From positions 1-64,000 of the forward strand of contig CAMDOF010000006.1 in the NCBI GenBank assembly GCA_945903465.1: DNA of 64,000 bases, written 5' to 3'. Below the pieces are notes generated by a model. It was not told the DNA's origin, searched no databases, and saw only the letters and a list, made by a program, of their open reading frames with translations. Source of the DNA: Opitutus sp. GAS368. Lineage in GTDB: Bacteria > Verrucomicrobiota > Verrucomicrobiia > Opitutales > Opitutaceae. Shown here piece after piece: positions 34,396-44,334 of this stretch; within the stretch, counting starts at the first letter, position 1, and each line of letters begins with the position of its first letter. Made by a program: the position numbers and the translations under genes.

Positions 34396-37215
34396 ATGGA
34401 CCGATTTTCTCGTTGCTCATTGCTGCTCTCGTTCGCCCTCGCCGCCGACCTTTTTTGCTCACTGAGGGCCCAAACCGCAACCAGCGTAACACTGGGAGGA
34501 ATCACTTTTTCGCATAAAGGGCTCGTCGGCGTCGGGCGGATCGACGCCAGCAAACGCGATCAGCAAGGCGAGACCTTGGGATCGCTCTCTGGTCTTGCGC
34601 TGGACGTGCGCAGTTGGCAGCGCATTAGCAGCGGAACGTACTCGGGCACGCTGTACAGCCAGCCCGACCGCGGATACATCAAAGCCAGCGTCTCCACGCC
34701 CTACCTGCCTCGCCGACAGAAATTCGTTTTCGACTTCAAGCCAGACACGAACGGCTCATCCAAGCAAGATCAGCTCACTCTTACGCTAAGCGCGACGACG
34801 CTATTGAGCGAAGCTAACGGGACCGCGCTCACATCCCTTGACCCCACGACAACAGGCGCGGCGACGCGTACGGGGTTCCCCAAATTGCCACAAGCGTACA
34901 ATGGTCGAATCGCCATCGACCCCGAGGGGCTAGCCCTGATGCCTGACGGCACGTTTTTCGTCAGCGACGAATACGGGCCCTACCTTTATCGCTTCTCTGC
35001 TAGCGGCGCACTGCTCAGTGCGGTGCGCCCACCCGAAGCGTTCATTCCCAAGCGTGGCGGGCAGGATTCATTTTCATCCGACAGCCCCGCCGCCGGCCAA
35101 GCCTCGCCCAATCCCAGCCAACCCGACGCCGGGCGCGAAAATAGCCAAGGGCTCGAAGGTCTCAGCGTCTCGGCCGACGGGCGTTGGCTTTATGCGATGA
35201 TGCAATCTGCCACCCGGCAAGACGGTGGAACCGGCGGTAGCGGCCAGCGCCGGTTTACCCGTCTGCTCGAATATGATCTCACCAATCCCGCGGCGCCGAA
35301 TCTCACCGGTGAATGGATTCTGCCATTGCCCCTCTACTCCAACAACGGCACCGCCGCAGTCGCCTCGGTGGGCGACATTGTGACGCTCAGCCGCCGCCAT
35401 TGCCTAGTCCTGACGCGCGACGGCAACGGACGAGGCAGCGACGTCACGCGCTCCCTTTACCGCGCCGTCCTCATCTACGACCTCGCCAACGCCACCAACA
35501 TCGCCGGCACCGGCTTCGACAATCCCAACACGCCGGCCGCACCGAATGGAGTACTCGCGGGCGGCATTACACCCGCCACTTCCGCCGTGCTGATTGACAT
35601 CAACGAGGCGACGCAGTTGACGAAGTTTAATCTCAACAACAGCGCGAGCGACAACTCTGACACGCTGGCCGAAAAATGGGAGAGCCTCGCGCTCGCTCCG
35701 GCCCTCGACGCCACGACTCCGGACGATTTTTTTCTATTCATCGGTAACGACAACGACTTCTCCAGCACGAATGGATTTCAAGACGGCTCCGCCTACAAGG
35801 CCGGCCAAAACATCGATACGATGGTCCTCGCCTACCGCGTGACCCTACCCGGCACCGCCACCCTGCCCAGCATCACGAATCAACCCATCGGCACCGCGGT
35901 CGCCCTCGGTCGATCCGCCAGTTTCAGCGTCACCGCCTTGGGTAGCCCGTCCCCGACTTATCAGTGGAGTAAAAACGGACAGGAAATCGCGGGTGCGAGC
36001 ACCGCGACGCTGGCCATTACCAACGCCCAAGCCAGTGACGGCGCTTTTTATAATGTGACGGTCACAAACGTAAGTGGAGCGGTTGCGAGCACGAGCGTTC
36101 TGCTGACAATAACCGGAGCCAACTCCCCCATTTTCACAGTCCAACCTTCTGCGCAAACCGTCGCCACCGGCAGCACCGTTGTTTTTACCGCGGCGGCCAG
36201 CAACTCCCCTTCGTATCAGTGGCGGCATGACGGCGTCCTGGTCGGCGGAGCCACCAGCCGGATGTTGGCGCTCCGCAATCCGAGCAACGCGAACGCGGGT
36301 CTCTATACCGTGACCGCGACGAACCCATCGGGAATCACGATAAGCAATGCCGCACTCCTCACAGTGCTCAACAGCGCCGCCAGTGAAGTCGGGCGCTTGA
36401 TTAACCTCTCGATCCGCACGACCCTGAGCGTCAGCGATCCGTCGTTCACAATGGGGACGGTTCTCGGCGGAACGGGTACCAGCGGGACCAAGCCATTGCT
36501 AGTGCGCGCCGCGGGACCCTCCCTCGCGCTCTTTGGGATCACCGATGCCCTGGCTGATCCCAAGGTCGACATTTTCACGGGCTCGACCGTTTTTGCGACG
36601 AACGACAACTGGGAAGGGGCCGCCGCCCTCAGCGCGATTTTCAGTCAAGTGGGCGCCTTTGCCTACAACGGCCCCGCCTCCCGGGATGCCGCTGTTTATA
36701 ATGCGGCGATCGCCGCGCGCGACTATACGATAGAAGTTCGCGGCGTGGGTAACGCCGCCGGCACCGTTTTGGCCGAGCTTTACGACGCGACCCCGGCGGC
36801 GGGATTTACCGCTGCGACGCCCCGGCTGGTTAATGTCTCGGTGCTAAAGATTATTCCAAGCGGCAGCACCCTTTTCGCCGGCTTCGTCATCGGCGGCACG
36901 ACGGCAAAAACCGTCCTCATCCGCGTCATCGGGCCCCGCCTAGCGCTCAGTCCCTTCAGCATCGGCGACGCCATGGCCGATCCCAGGCTCGAACTTTACG
37001 CCGGCAGCGCCGTCGTCGGCAGCAATGACAACTGGGAAGGTGACCCGCAATTGACCACGATCGGGACCAGCGTGGGCGCGTTTGCGGTCACGGATGGCAG
37101 CAGTCGCGATGCGATGCTCCTCGTCACGCTGCCGCCCCGCGATTACACGGTGCAAGCCACCGGCGTAAACAACAGCAGCGGGCGCGCCATTGTCGAAGTC
37201 TACGAAGTGCCCTAG
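34396..37215 (+). CDS. secreted esterase-like (phytase-family) protein with Ig-like and duplicated C-terminal domains
   Basis: 939 residues with a signal peptide. Domain 1 (about 30-480) has GLSGLALD, YNGRIAIDPEGLALMPDGTFFVSDEYGPYLYRF and NSQGLEGLSVSADGRWLYAMMQS, the beta-propeller pattern of the esterase-like activity of phytase family. Two Ig-like domains follow (about 490-660; YQWSKNGQEIAGAS and YQWRHDGVLVGGAT). The rest is a roughly 135-residue domain repeated twice: LINLSIRTTL...LLVRAAGPSLALFGI...NDNWEG and LVNVSVLKII...VLIRVIGPRLALSPF...NDNWEG. The substrate is not known. It is the first plus-strand gene of the secreted cluster, and the structured repeat begins at its stop codon. Confidence 0.85.
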   Translation: MDRFSRCSLLLSFALAADLFCSLRAQTATSVTLGGITFSHKGLVGVGRIDASKRDQQGETLGSLSGLALDVRSWQRISSGTYSGTLYSQPDRGYIKASVSTPYLPRRQKFVFDFKPDTNGSSKQDQLTLTLSATTLLSEANGTALTSLDPTTTGAATRTGFPKLPQAYNGRIAIDPEGLALMPDGTFFVSDEYGPYLYRFSASGALLSAVRPPEAFIPKRGGQDSFSSDSPAAGQASPNPSQPDAGRENSQGLEGLSVSADGRWLYAMMQSATRQDGGTGGSGQRRFTRLLEYDLTNPAAPNLTGEWILPLPLYSNNGTAAVASVGDIVTLSRRHCLVLTRDGNGRGSDVTRSLYRAVLIYDLANATNIAGTGFDNPNTPAAPNGVLAGGITPATSAVLIDINEATQLTKFNLNNSASDNSDTLAEKWESLALAPALDATTPDDFFLFIGNDNDFSSTNGFQDGSAYKAGQNIDTMVLAYRVTLPGTATLPSITNQPIGTAVALGRSASFSVTALGSPSPTYQWSKNGQEIAGASTATLAITNAQASDGAFYNVTVTNVSGAVASTSVLLTITGANSPIFTVQPSAQTVATGSTVVFTAAASNSPSYQWRHDGVLVGGATSRMLALRNPSNANAGLYTVTATNPSGITISNAALLTVLNSAASEVGRLINLSIRTTLSVSDPSFTMGTVLGGTGTSGTKPLLVRAAGPSLALFGITDALADPKVDIFTGSTVFATNDNWEGAAALSAIFSQVGAFAYNGPASRDAAVYNAAIAARDYTIEVRGVGNAAGTVLAELYDATPAAGFTAATPRLVNVSVLKIIPSGSTLFAGFVIGGTTAKTVLIRVIGPRLALSPFSIGDAMADPRLELYAGSAVVGSNDNWEGDPQLTTIGTSVGAFAVTDGSSRDAMLLVTLPPRDYTVQATGVNNSSGRAIVEVYEVP

Positions 37216-37328
37216 CGGCCTTTCGGACTTAGGGAATCAAGGCCACTGGAATCAATACTCGGGGATTTTTAGTTCATAAAAAGTCGAATGGTGAACCATT
37301 AACGCCTGCAAACGGCTAAGTCCGACAG
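37212..37328 (-). repeat. 3'-end structured repeat, copy 2
   Basis: A 117-base element, about three quarters identical by eye to 31099-31217 when reverse-complemented. It begins within the stop codon of the 939-residue protein. It is bounded by a perfect 10-bp inverted repeat, TCGGACTTAG (37224-37233) and CTAAGTCCGA (37317-37326). Internal stems are GGCCTT/AAGGCC and AATGG/CCATT. It lies about 150 bases before the next gene. Confidence 0.75.
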
Positions 37329-37477
37329 CCTCGTGGTTCAGCTCTTGGTTGCTCGCAGCAGGAGTTGAGGCCGGCCACGCGGGCTCCAACGATGGCGGCT
37401 CTCGAAAAACTCTGGGCGACGTTAACTCGATCTTAAGCACGCTTGCAGTGGCGCGGCGGGCGACCGAATCTCGCGAA

Positions 37478-40400
37478 ATGCACCGACTAAAACCGCTCGT
37501 CGCATTCACCGGCGCGGCGCTCGCGAGCGCCGCAGGGTGGGCAGCCGTACCGGGCAAACTCGAATTCAACCGCGACATCCGCCCGATCCTTTCTGAAAAT
37601 TGTCTGCAATGCCACGGGCAGGACGCCCAACGCCGCGAAGCCAAGCTGCGACTCGACGACCGAGCGAGCGCCACCCGGGAGAACGACGGCGTCGCGGCGA
37701 TCCGGCCGGGGCGTCCCGAAGAGAGCGAAATGATTTTTCGTATTCTATCTTCCGATACAGAAGAGGTCATGCCGCCACCCTCCACCCACAAGCGGGTGAG
37801 CGCCGCGCAGGCCGCGCAGCTCCGTCGCTGGATCGCCGAAGGCGCCGATTATCAAGAGCACTGGGCTTTTGTGACGCCGACGCGCGCGGCTCTCCCCTCG
37901 GTGAGTAAAGCGGAATGGCCGCGGCAAGGGATCGACCACTTCGTCTTACAAGGCATCGAACGAGCTGAGCTGGCGCCCTCTCCGGCCGCGGCACCAGCGA
38001 CCTGGTTACGACGGGCGAGCCTTGATCTCACTGGGCTGCCACCAACCCCGGCTGAGCTTGACCGCTTCACGGCGGAGGCCGCTCAATCCGGCGAGGACGC
38101 GTACCTTCGCGCCACCGACCGCCTGCTCGCGTCGCCCCACTTTGGTGAACGCCTGGCGCTCGACTGGCTCGATACCGCTCGCTACGCCGACACCCACGGG
38201 TTCAACAATGATTCCAGCCGCACCATGTGGCGCTGGCGCGATTGGGTGATTGAGTCCTTCAACGCCAACCGGCCCTACGATCGCTTCATCATGGAACAAA
38301 TCGCCGGCGACCTGCTACCCGCGGCCACGTTGGAGCAGCGCATCGCCACGGGGTTCAACCGCAATCATGTGATCAGTAGCGAAGGCGGCATCATCGATGA
38401 GGAATATCGGGTGGAGTACGTCGCAGATCGAGTTAAGACCGTGAGCACGGCCTGGCTCGGGCTGACCTTCGAGTGTGCCCGCTGCCATGACCATAAATTC
38501 GACCCCATCAGCCAGCGGGATTATTATCGTTTATTTGCGTTTTTTAATAACGTACCGGAACACGGCGAGGACGGCCGCGTTGCCAACGCGGTGCCGATGC
38601 TCCCCTCCCCCACTCGCGAGCAACAAGCCGAGCTCGCGCGACAGAACCACGCGATAGCCGCTCTCGAGGCCGCCAAGCGCGCCGCGCAATCGGCCTGGCA
38701 GTGGCGCGATGCGGACCGCGACCGCAGCGCGGTGCTGACCAAGGAGGCGCGCACCGCGTTAGATGCCGAGAAAGATGCCACCGTGGTAGAGATCAGCAGG
38801 CCGCCGAGCGCCGCGGGACCCACCCCCGAGAAGGCTGCGAAGACAGCCACCGCGACATTGGTCCGGGCAACCGACGACGCCGCGGCCGCGATAAGTTCGG
38901 AAGGCGCGGCCGCGGTCACTCCGCCCGTTGCGACGAAAATTTCTGCGACCAAGCTCGACTTCAATCGTAAAGAAGGCGTGACCATCGCGCTGTGGATCCA
39001 GCCTGAAACAACGAATCCCCGGGATGTGGCGATATTTTCTAATGTTGATTATACCGGCTCGCCCGCCGCCACGACGTTTGGCCGCGGGGCGGAATGGCGA
39101 CTCATCGACGGAGAGTTGGAAGTGCGCCTGTGCAATCGATATCCCGCCTATGCCGTGATCGCACGAACCAAGGGGGCGCGGTTAGGTGCGAGCGAGTGGC
39201 ATCACCTCGCCGTGAGCTATGCGGGCAACCGGAAGGCGGCGGACCTCCGTTTCTACATCGATGGACAGGAAATTGCCGCGGAAACGCGCTACGATGACCT
39301 CCATGGAGACTTGCCCAAAACTGATTTTCTCGTCGGGACCGATACGGCGTTGCCCGCAGCGCGCTGGCTTGGAAAAATCGAAGACCTCCGGGTTTTCCCG
39401 CGGGTCATCGCGAGCACCGTCGTGCGCGCCGCCTACCTCGTGCGAGCGCTCCCGGAAGCCCTTGCGGGGATCGGCCAGCCGAACACTCCCGCAACCCATC
39501 GCCACGCATTGCGCGATGCGCTTCTCGCGGATGACGCGGCCACCCGCGACATTTTTAAGCAATACACCACGCTGCTCGAAGAACACCTTGCCCTGCGCCG
39601 TAGCCTCCCGACCACGATGGTCATGGAAGAACTGCCCCAACCCCGGCCCGCATTTATCTTGAAACGCGGGCAATACGACGCCCCCGGCGAACCCGTCGAC
39701 GCCGGCGTGCCCGAGGCCCTGCTCGGCACCTGGCCGCAAGCGGCGCCCCGCAACCGCCTCGGGCTCGCCCAGTGGCTGACCCGACCGGATCACCCGCTGA
39801 CCGCTCGCGTCGTGGTAAACCGTTTTTGGACGCATCTGTTCGGTACCGGTCTCGTCAAAACCTTGGAAGATTTCGGCTCGCAAGGCGAATGGCCCAGCCA
39901 TCCGGAGCTGCTCGACTGGCTCGCGCGGGAATTCGTGGACCGCGGCTGGAACGTCAAGGCGCTTTTCAAGCAGATCGTTCTCTCTGCCACGTACCGCCAG
40001 GACTCCGCCGTGACAACCGCACTCCTGAAGAGGGATCCCGAGAACCGTCTGCTCGCCCGCGGTCCCCGCGTACGCCTGCCGGCGGAGCTGATCCGCGATC
40101 AGGCGCTCGCTGTATCCGGATTACTGACACCACGGGTCGGTGGGCCGAGCGTCTATCCCTACCAGCCCGAAAAACTCTACGAGGGCATCGTCGTGGGCGC
40201 GGCCTATCCCGGCACCCAGTGGGGTAAAGGCACGGAGTCCGACCTTTACCGCCGCAGCCTCTACACGTTTTGGAAACGCACGGTGCCTCACCCGGCGATG
40301 AGCACGTTCGACGCGCCGGACCGCGAGTTCTGCACCGTGCGCCGCTCGCGAACGAACACTCCCCTGCAAGCCCTCACGCTGTGGAATGAACCCGGGTACG

Positions 40401-40705
40401 TCGAGGCCGCCCGCCGCCTCGCCACTCGCATGCTCCGAGACTTCCCCGGCAGCGACGCCGCCCGCATCGCGCTCGCTTTCCAGGCGGCTACTGGCCGACA
40501 TCCACGACCAACCGAGACCGCCGTGTTGCTCCGCACCTTTGCCTCGCTCCGTACTGACTACGCGGCCCACCCCCAAGATGCCGCGGCCTTGCTCCGAGTC
40601 GGGCTCAACGCAGTCGATCCCTCCATACCGCCCGCCGATCTGGCCGCGGCCACCGGAGTTGCCAGTATGATCCTAAACCTGGACGAAACCATCACGAAAA
40701 ACTGA
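37478..40705 (+). CDS. secreted PSCyt1-DUF1549-LamG-DUF1553 protein
   Basis: 1075 residues from the ATG at 37478 ([23 protein letters not shown] signal peptide); the frame is open to 37349 but that part is not a signal sequence. A haem-binding CLQCH (42-46) lies in the Planctomycete cytochrome C domain with [30 protein letters not shown]1549 follows ([51 protein letters not shown]). A LamG-like insert (about 520-690) precedes DUF1553 ([34 protein letters not shown]). Such proteins pair with DUF1501 proteins and sulfatases in Planctomycetes and Verrucomicrobia; the biochemical role is unknown. Confidence 0.93.
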   Translation: MHRLKPLVAFTGAALASAAGWAAVPGKLEFNRDIRPILSENCLQCHGQDAQRREAKLRLDDRASATRENDGVAAIRPGRPEESEMIFRILSSDTEEVMPPPSTHKRVSAAQAAQLRRWIAEGADYQEHWAFVTPTRAALPSVSKAEWPRQGIDHFVLQGIERAELAPSPAAAPATWLRRASLDLTGLPPTPAELDRFTAEAAQSGEDAYLRATDRLLASPHFGERLALDWLDTARYADTHGFNNDSSRTMWRWRDWVIESFNANRPYDRFIMEQIAGDLLPAATLEQRIATGFNRNHVISSEGGIIDEEYRVEYVADRVKTVSTAWLGLTFECARCHDHKFDPISQRDYYRLFAFFNNVPEHGEDGRVANAVPMLPSPTREQQAELARQNHAIAALEAAKRAAQSAWQWRDADRDRSAVLTKEARTALDAEKDATVVEISRPPSAAGPTPEKAAKTATATLVRATDDAAAAISSEGAAAVTPPVATKISATKLDFNRKEGVTIALWIQPETTNPRDVAIFSNVDYTGSPAATTFGRGAEWRLIDGELEVRLCNRYPAYAVIARTKGARLGASEWHHLAVSYAGNRKAADLRFYIDGQEIAAETRYDDLHGDLPKTDFLVGTDTALPAARWLGKIEDLRVFPRVIASTVVRAAYLVRALPEALAGIGQPNTPATHRHALRDALLADDAATRDIFKQYTTLLEEHLALRRSLPTTMVMEELPQPRPAFILKRGQYDAPGEPVDAGVPEALLGTWPQAAPRNRLGLAQWLTRPDHPLTARVVVNRFWTHLFGTGLVKTLEDFGSQGEWPSHPELLDWLAREFVDRGWNVKALFKQIVLSATYRQDSAVTTALLKRDPENRLLARGPRVRLPAELIRDQALAVSGLLTPRVGGPSVYPYQPEKLYEGIVVGAAYPGTQWGKGTESDLYRRSLYTFWKRTVPHPAMSTFDAPDREFCTVRRSRTNTPLQALTLWNEPGYVEAARRLATRMLRDFPGSDAARIALAFQAATGRHPRPTETAVLLRTFASLRTDYAAHPQDAAALLRVGLNAVDPSIPPADLAAATGVASMILNLDETITKN

Positions 40706-40708
40706 GAG

Positions 40709-40726
40709 CCATCTCGCACGAGATGG
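40709..40726 (+). other. hairpin between the DUF1553 and DUF1501 genes
   Basis: CCATCTCG-CA-CGAGATGG is a perfect 8-bp inverted repeat starting three bases after the stop. No T-run follows, so it may be a processing or stability element rather than a terminator. Confidence 0.45.
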
Positions 40727-40800
40727 TCCTCACCGGATAAACGAAGCCCAAGCCAGCAGACCCGCTCACCAGCCCGCCAACCATTCCAGAGCATTTTCTT

Positions 40801-42270
40801 ATGTCCTGTCACCGCTACGAATCCGTCCAGAGCCGCCGCGATTTTCTGGTTAAAACGGGCCTCGGTCTTGGAACCGCTGCTCTTGCCCAAATGCTTCGGG
40901 GCGAAGTCGGCCGGCCTTCCGTCGGAGCACCCGTGGCGAAGAGCAGTGCGGTCAGTGCACTCCCCGGTTTACCGCATTTCGCACCCAAGGCGAAACGAGT
41001 GATCTGTCTCTTTCAGTCAGGCGGTCCTTCCCATCTCGATCTCTTCGACGACAAACCCGTCTTGCGCGCGCGCTTCAACGAGGATTTGCCTGATTCCATC
41101 CGCCGCGGCCAGCGGATCACCGGCATGGTCGCCTCGCAGACGCGCCTCGCCGTACAACCCAGCAAATGGGCTTTTCAGCCGGGTGGGCGGAGTGGCACTC
41201 TCTTCAGCGATCTGCTCCCGCATACGCGAGCGATTGCCGACGAGCTCTGCGTGATCCGTTCCATGCAGACCGAGGCGATCAACCACGACCCGGCGATCAC
41301 GTTTTTCCAGAGTGGCAGCCAACTACCCGGTCGGCCCAGCCTCGGCGCCTGGACCGACTACGGCCTCGGCCGGCTGAACGAAAACCTGCCCTCGTTTGTC
41401 GTGCTCGTCTCCGTCAACAAAAAAAATGCTGGCCAAGGTCTCCTCGCCCGCCTGTGGGGCAGCGGCTTTCTACCGAGCCAGCATCAAGGAGTGCAATTCC
41501 GCAGCGCCGGCGAACCGGTCCTATATTTAAATGACCCCGAAGGAATCACCCGTGAGCGCCGCCGGCTGATGCTCGATGGCGTCGCCGATCTTAACCGCCA
41601 GCAATTCGCCACAAGTGGAGATCCCGAAATCGAGACGCGCATCAGCCAGTACGAGATGGCGTACCGCATGCAGCGGAGCGTACCAGAGTTGATGGATCTC
41701 GCCGGTGAGCCCGCAGCCGTCATCGACCGCTACGGTCCAAATGTGCGCGAGCCTGGCAGCTTCGCCCGCAACTGCCTGCTCGCCCGGCGACTCGCCGAGC
41801 GCGGGGTCCGCTTCATTCAACTTTACCATCGCGACTGGGACCATCACGGCGGCCTCCAAGATCGCCTCCCGCAAATGACCCAAGATGTCGACCAACCGAG
41901 CGCCGCACTCGTGCAGGATCTCAAGCAGCGCGGGATGCTTGAGGATACACTCGTCATTTGGGGCGGCGAGTTTGGCCGCACCCCCTATGCCCAAGGCACA
42001 GCCAAGCTCGACGCCTACGGCCGCGACCATCACGGCAAAGCGTTTTCCCTTTGGATGGCGGGCGGCGGCATTAAGGGCGGGATGACGCACGGGACGACCG
42101 ATGACTTCGGCTTTAATGTAGTTGAAAATCCAGTACACATCCACGACCTGCAAGCGACGATCCTTCATTGTCTCGGCGTCGATCATCACCGCCTCACCTA
42201 CCGCTTCCAAGGCCGCCAATACCGCCTGACCGACGTCCACGGCGAGGTGGTGAAAGCCATTCTCGCGTAG
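40801..42270 (+). CDS. DUF1501 secreted protein (sulfatase-like fold)
   Basis: 489 residues. A twin-arginine signal is present (QSRRDFLVKTGLGLGTAALAQML, Arg12-Arg13). Diagnostic DUF1501 blocks are VICLFQSGGPSHLDLFDDKPVL, TEAINHDPAITFFQSGSQLPGRPSLGAW and LVIWGGEFGRTPYAQG...GRDHHGKAFSLWMAGGGIKGG. The family has an alkaline-phosphatase/sulfatase fold. It follows the DUF1549/DUF1553 gene by 95 bases in the same direction, the standard pairing. Confidence 0.94.
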   Translation: MSCHRYESVQSRRDFLVKTGLGLGTAALAQMLRGEVGRPSVGAPVAKSSAVSALPGLPHFAPKAKRVICLFQSGGPSHLDLFDDKPVLRARFNEDLPDSIRRGQRITGMVASQTRLAVQPSKWAFQPGGRSGTLFSDLLPHTRAIADELCVIRSMQTEAINHDPAITFFQSGSQLPGRPSLGAWTDYGLGRLNENLPSFVVLVSVNKKNAGQGLLARLWGSGFLPSQHQGVQFRSAGEPVLYLNDPEGITRERRRLMLDGVADLNRQQFATSGDPEIETRISQYEMAYRMQRSVPELMDLAGEPAAVIDRYGPNVREPGSFARNCLLARRLAERGVRFIQLYHRDWDHHGGLQDRLPQMTQDVDQPSAALVQDLKQRGMLEDTLVIWGGEFGRTPYAQGTAKLDAYGRDHHGKAFSLWMAGGGIKGGMTHGTTDDFGFNVVENPVHIHDLQATILHCLGVDHHRLTYRFQGRQYRLTDVHGEVVKAILA

Positions 42271-42294
42271 ATGCGCCGGTGGCGGGTGGTGGGC

Positions 42295-42320
42295 GCGGTT
42301 GGCGGACGCGGTTGGCGGAC
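42295..42320 (+). repeat. 13-bp tandem repeat after the DUF1501 gene
   Basis: gcggttggcggac occurs twice head to tail (42295-42307 and 42308-42320). The surrounding 218-base gap before the sulfatase shows no other recognisable feature. Confidence 0.6.
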
Positions 42321-42488
42321 GCACCCCCAGTCAGCGCGACCCATTTTAAATTATCCAAAGATCGAATCGCGCTTTCACCAAGGTACCACAGTCCCCCGCC
42401 GACCTTTCTGTAGCCAACTGATCATCGTAACGTCCGGGGGCAAACTGCGTCTCCACGGTTTCAATAATTATTCATTAAATCGCCCAAT

Positions 42489-44036
42489 ATGCGCTCCGCC
42501 CCTCGCCCCCCAATTCTGCTAACGTGGCTCGTCGTCCCGCTTTTATTACTGACGGCCGCCGCCAACCGCGCCGCGGACAGCCGCCCCCACGTGTTGTTCA
42601 TCACGATGGATGACATGAGCTGCGACTCGGTGGGCGTGTACGGCTGCAAGCTCGCTGGCACGACGCCCAACATGGACCGTCTCGCTCAGCAATCGCTCCG
42701 GTTCAATCACGCCTACTCCCAAGTCGGCAACTGTATGCCGACGCGCAACGTGATCGCCTCGGGACGTTACCCGCATAACAATCGCGTCGAAGGATTTTAC
42801 GAGGTGAAGAATCCCGGCTACCCGACTTTTTCCGACCTGATGCAAGCGGGCGGCTATTTTACCGGTATCCGTGGGAAGGTCGCCCACTCCACGCCTTATT
42901 CTCCTTACCCCGGCTGGAACATCGTGCTCGATACCTTGCCCGACGGCACGACCGCTGACACCAAAAACGTCGCGTCGTACTACGCCTCGACGCAACAGGG
43001 CATCGCGCTCGCAAAGAAAGCTGGCCGACCTTTTTGCCTCAACATCAACATCTCAGACCCGCACAAACCTTTCTGGAACGAGGACCACCGGCCCGAGCTC
43101 AATCGCCCCAGCCGGGTCTTTACTGCCGACGAAGTAGTCGTACCCGGATTTTTACCAGATGATCGCGCGGTCCGCGAAGAACTGGCGCTCTATTATTCGT
43201 CGGTGCGCCGCGGCGACGACTGCCTCGGCGAGGTCCTCCGCGCGTTGCATGAATCCGGGGAGGAAGCGCGGACCGTGATCATTTTCCTTTCGGATCACGG
43301 TATGCCCCTGCCCTTCGCGAAGACGCAACTCTACTTTCACAGTACCCGCACGCCCTGGATGTTTCGCTGGCCCGGCGTGACGAGGCCCGGCACGGTCGAC
43401 GACCAACACCTCGTCTCCTTTGTCGATCTGCTCCCGACCGTTTTGGAAATGGTCGGGCTACCCGCTCCTTCCGGCTTAGATGGCCGGAGCTTCGCGCCCG
43501 TGCTACGCGGGGAGCGTCAGAGTAACCGCGAATTTGTGGTGACGGAATACAATGAAAACTCTGGGGGCAACCGCCACCCGATGCGCTCGATTATCACCAA
43601 AGACTTCGCTTACATCTTTAATCCCTGGTCGAACGGCGAGCGCGTGATGGCCACCGCCACAAAAGGAACTGTCACCTACCGGCGCATGCAGGCCTTGGCT
43701 AAAACCGATTCTAAAGTTGCCGCGCGGCTGCTGTTTTTTGACCGGCGGGTAACCGAAGAAATGTATAATTACGCAGCCGACGCCGACGCCCTAGAAAATC
43801 TTATCGGGCAGCCGGCGTATAGCGCCGAGCGCGATCGACTGACCCGGCAACTCGAGGGCTGGATGGTAAAAACGGGCGACCCGATGCTAGCGGTTTTTCA
43901 AGCGCGCCGCGACCCTCGGGCCCTCGCCCTTTACATGGATAAGGTCGAACGCGAGGCGGCCGAACGCAAAGGACAGAAATCACCCAAGGCCAAAAGCGGC
44001 CCGAAGCGCCGCGCGAACGTTCCGGATCTTGAATGA
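42489..44036 (+). CDS. secreted sulfatase (type I, sulfamidase-like)
   Basis: 515 residues with a signal peptide. Metal-binding Asp pair in VLFITMDDMSCDSVGVYGC. The formylglycine motif is NCMPTR (Cys82, CxPxR), so maturation needs an FGE enzyme that is not in this window. Further conserved blocks are HKPFWNEDH, VIIFLSDHGMPLPFAKTQLYFHSTRTPWMFRWPG and LVSFVDLLPTVLEM. The SDHGMPLPFAK pattern resembles heparan N-sulfatase-like members. A Lys-rich C-terminus (KGQKSPKAKSGPKRRAN) is odd. It probably desulfates a polysaccharide in the periplasm. Confidence 0.95.
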   Translation: MRSAPRPPILLTWLVVPLLLLTAAANRAADSRPHVLFITMDDMSCDSVGVYGCKLAGTTPNMDRLAQQSLRFNHAYSQVGNCMPTRNVIASGRYPHNNRVEGFYEVKNPGYPTFSDLMQAGGYFTGIRGKVAHSTPYSPYPGWNIVLDTLPDGTTADTKNVASYYASTQQGIALAKKAGRPFCLNINISDPHKPFWNEDHRPELNRPSRVFTADEVVVPGFLPDDRAVREELALYYSSVRRGDDCLGEVLRALHESGEEARTVIIFLSDHGMPLPFAKTQLYFHSTRTPWMFRWPGVTRPGTVDDQHLVSFVDLLPTVLEMVGLPAPSGLDGRSFAPVLRGERQSNREFVVTEYNENSGGNRHPMRSIITKDFAYIFNPWSNGERVMATATKGTVTYRRMQALAKTDSKVAARLLFFDRRVTEEMYNYAADADALENLIGQPAYSAERDRLTRQLEGWMVKTGDPMLAVFQARRDPRALALYMDKVEREAAERKGQKSPKAKSGPKRRANVPDLE

Positions 44037-44251
44037 GTCGGTGGCTCCGGCGCCAAGTCTGGCACGGGAATCAAGACCGTTGCGAGCGTTGTGCGGCCGT
44101 GGGACCGACGGGCGCGGAGCACGTCAACCCCGTCGAAACACCCGTCGTACCCACGGGCTATTGGGTTCTAGACTTCGGCGGCCGGCGGCGCGAACACGGC
44201 CTATTTCTGGCGAACAGTAATCCACCGGAGTTCGGTGAACTCCCGGTGTGA
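44033..44251 (+). CDS. short uncharacterised ORF overlapping the sulfatase stop
   Basis: 72 residues starting in an ATGA overlap with the sulfatase stop. It contains CERC (about 18-21) but no second CxxC and no recognisable domain, and it runs into the strong hairpin at 44223. The overlap favours translation, but the proximity of IS-like ends makes it equally likely to be non-coding debris. Confidence 0.25.
   Translation: MSRWLRRQVWHGNQDRCERCAAVGPTGAEHVNPVETPVVPTGYWVLDFGGRRREHGLFLANSNPPEFGELPV
44223..44248 (+). other. strong hairpin downstream of the sulfatase gene
   Basis: CACCGGAGTTC-GGT-GAACTCCCGGTG forms an 11-bp stem with a single bulged base. It stands about 190 bases after the sulfatase stop and next to IS-like ends. 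No T-run follows. It may terminate or protect the sulfatase transcript, or belong to a mobile element. Confidence 0.45.
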
Positions 44252-44334
44252 TGAGCAAGTCTCGCGTCGGATGAAGAAATTTAAGAAGCGTTTTTTGATG
44301 AGGTTTCTAAGAAAATCCTCACTCGGCGATGTCG

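Noticed and set aside
33941-34492. 183-residue minus-strand frame and overlapping plus-strand frame in the VTC/esterase gap
   Set aside because: Gly/Arg- and Pro/Ser-rich translations typical of GC-rich non-coding DNA; no domain, start signal or operon context.
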